Assembly: GCF_013116745.1 (NCBI RefSeq)
Contig: NZ_JABFOE010000008.1
Span: 62,001 to 126,000, forward strand
DNA from: Arthrobacter sp. 260
Lineage (GTDB): Bacteria; Actinomycetota; Actinomycetes; Actinomycetales; Micrococcaceae
Direction of reading: 5' to 3'
DNA: 64,000 nt
Part shown: positions 62,695 through 64,000 of the stretch, piece after piece
How positions within the stretch are numbered: the stretch's first letter is position 1
How the letters are laid out: each line of letters opens with the position of its first letter
Notes under the pieces: generated by a model
Seen by the model: only the letters and a program-made list of their open reading frames with translations
Told to the model about the DNA's origin: nothing
The model's database searches: none
Program-made: the position numbers and the translations under genes

Positions 62695-64000
62695 ATGTCT
62701 TTCTTCACCCGTGCACGTCGTTTGATTGCTTCGGCAATAGCATTCCTTTTGGTTGTTCCTTTCCTCGCGATGGGGTCGGCCAACGCCGTTGAAACCGTAG
62801 AGGACGCGACAGTGTCGGCTGCGGCAGGATCCTTCTTCGATGTGCGCAGCGATAATCAATTTTTTGACGAGATCAGCTGGCTAGCCGCCGAGAGAATCTC
62901 TACCGGTTACTCGGACGGGTCCTTTCGACCGCTAGAGCCGGTCAATCGGGATGCGATGGCGGCATTTATGTACCGGCTCGCGGATAGCCCAGCGTACACA
63001 CCGCCCGCTAAATCGCCGTTCCGAGACGTCACCACGACGACCCAGTTTTACAAGGAGATTAGCTGGCTAGCGTCCATGAAGATCTCGACCGGCTACTCCG
63101 ATGGAACCTTCCGACCGCTAGAGCCGGTGAACCGAGACGCTATGGCCGCATTCATGTATCGACTGGCAAAGAGCCCTTCCTACACCGCCCCGGCAACGGC
63201 ACGATTTACAGATGTAGGGAAAGGGGTCCAGTTCTACAAGGAAATTAGTTGGCTGGCGTCCAAGAAGATTTCCGAGGGCTGGCCCGATAGGACCTATCGT
63301 CCACTCTTGCCTGTCAATCGGGATGCGATGGCGGCATTCATGTACCGCTACGCGGGTAGCCCAGCGGTTGCCGCGCCACCGCCCGCTCCGGTTTCTGCAG
63401 TGACTGCCTATGCTGGCACCCCAACCACAGTGACGCTCAGGTGGACGAACCCAACATCCAGCGCATACACCGGCGTCCTCGTTCGGCGTGCCGCCGGTAC
63501 CATCGCGCCCGCCTCCCCAACCGATGGCACCGCAGTTAGCGATGTCCCCGTTCCGAAGACCACGGCGACGAACACTGGTCTACAGCCATTGACGACCTAT
63601 TCCTACTCCTTCTTTGCACACGACAAGGATGGGAGATTTTCATCCCCTGCAAAGGCAACAGTCACAACTCCCGGAGAAGCTACGGCAGGTGGGCCGAGCC
63701 TGAACGACCAGCGGGCAACCCTTCGGACCAGGATCACCGCGGCGAAGAATCTATATGTGGATTCACGACCGTTCATTTCGACCTTGGCTCGTGCAGACGG
63801 ATTAATTGTCAAGGATGCCGTCGCAAACGGGACGGTGAGCCTAGACAAGGCCGGGGCATTGGTTACCGCAGCGACAACCCAGACCGCTATGACGGCAGCG
63901 GCCAAAGCTGTCGATTCCGAAAGCCTCCGAGCAGCCACGGTGAAGACCAGCGCCACCCAGATGAAGGCTTTGATTGATCTGAGGGTGGTTCAGCAAAACG
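62695..64000 (+). CDS. Secreted protein with three SLH-like repeats and an FN3 domain, cut by window
   Basis: The frame is open from ATG 62695 (CGGAGG eight bases upstream) to the window end, 435 codons. Residues 1-31 are a signal peptide (FLLVVPFLAMGSANA). Three SLH-like repeats follow at about 47-96, 109-158 and 171-220, each with EISWLA, a GYSDG/GWPDR turn and PVNRDAMAAFMYR, the actinobacterial type found on cell-wall-bound proteins. An FN3-like domain is at about 230-328 (VTLRWTNPTSSAYTGVLVRR, TTYSYSFFAHDKDG). The end is Ala/Thr-rich and helical. It is exported and probably bound to cell-wall polymers. The downstream part is outside the window. Confidence 0.88.
   Translation, partial: MSFFTRARRLIASAIAFLLVVPFLAMGSANAVETVEDATVSAAAGSFFDVRSDNQFFDEISWLAAERISTGYSDGSFRPLEPVNRDAMAAFMYRLADSPAYTPPAKSPFRDVTTTTQFYKEISWLASMKISTGYSDGTFRPLEPVNRDAMAAFMYRLAKSPSYTAPATARFTDVGKGVQFYKEISWLASKKISEGWPDRTYRPLLPVNRDAMAAFMYRYAGSPAVAAPPPAPVSAVTAYAGTPTTVTLRWTNPTSSAYTGVLVRRAAGTIAPASPTDGTAVSDVPVPKTTATNTGLQPLTTYSYSFFAHDKDGRFSSPAKATVTTPGEATAGGPSLNDQRATLRTRITAAKNLYVDSRPFISTLARADGLIVKDAVANGTVSLDKAGALVTAATTQTAMTAAAKAVDSESLRAATVKTSATQMKALIDLRVVQQN

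Noticed and set aside
63603-63956. Minus-strand frame inside the SLH gene
   Set aside because: Antisense to a secreted protein with clear SLH and FN3 domains; Val/Ala-rich product is a shadow.

Overview
The window looks like the chromosome of a high-GC actinobacterium of the Micrococcaceae (Arthrobacter/Micrococcus-like). Evidence is the conserved core order trmD-rimM-khpA-rpsP-ffh, amtB-glnB, ftsY-smc, mutM-rnc-rpmF-yceD(DUF177), coaD, rsmD-recG-DAK2 and thiL, frequent GTG/TTG starts, a fused oleBC gene as reported in Micrococcus luteus, and a DUF222-HNH (13E12-type) gene with a LexA box. No tRNA, rRNA, CRISPR array or intact insertion sequence was recognised.

Layout. 1-6.3 kb: translation and secretion genes on the minus strand (trmD, rimM, khpA, rpsP, ffh), interrupted by a VOC-fold protein, a GNAT acetyltransferase and an alpha/beta hydrolase. 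6.4-9.6 kb: a glucose-6-phosphate dehydrogenase convergent with glnB-amtB. 9.9-17.9 kb: a membrane-anchored GH79-like protein, ftsY, an MFS transporter and smc. 18.1-22.9 kb: oleA-oleBC-oleD, a head-to-head hydrocarbon (long-chain alkene) operon behind a TetR-like operator. 23-25.6 kb: a GT4 enzyme, then a LysM-NlpC/P60 cell-wall hydrolase whose leader matches the c-di-AMP (ydaO) riboswitch. 25.6-28.4 kb: mutM, rnc, rpmF and a DUF177 gene that appears to start with ATT. 29.3-32.3 kb: molybdate uptake (HTH-Mop regulator, modABC). 32.3-35.7 kb: coaD, an aminotransferase, a spermidine-synthase-like protein and a DUF1540 protein.

36-44.1 kb holds a tightly overlapping six-gene operon: GT28-like and two GT4 glycosyltransferases, a fused ABC exporter, and two divergent phosphotransferase-fold kinases. 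It follows three 11-bp direct repeats that resemble an OmpR-family (PhoP-type) site. Its product is unknown; an exported, possibly phosphorylated glycoside or glycolipid is my inference, and this is one of the two best candidates for an undescribed system.

50-61.4 kb is a lower-GC block between the core genes DAK2/recG and thiL. It encodes UDP-GlcNAc 2-epimerase and UDP-ManNAc dehydrogenase (giving UDP-ManNAcA), a 710-residue protein with two GT2 domains laid out like chondroitin/hyaluronan-type polymerases, a PP-loop-like protein, an SGNH-like protein, an alpha/beta-hydrolase-like capsule protein and several unrecognised proteins. The simplest reading is a strain-specific surface polysaccharide locus containing ManNAcA, comparable in chemistry to the teichuronic acid of M. 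luteus; this is the second candidate system. The window ends inside a secreted protein with three SLH-like repeats and an FN3 domain.
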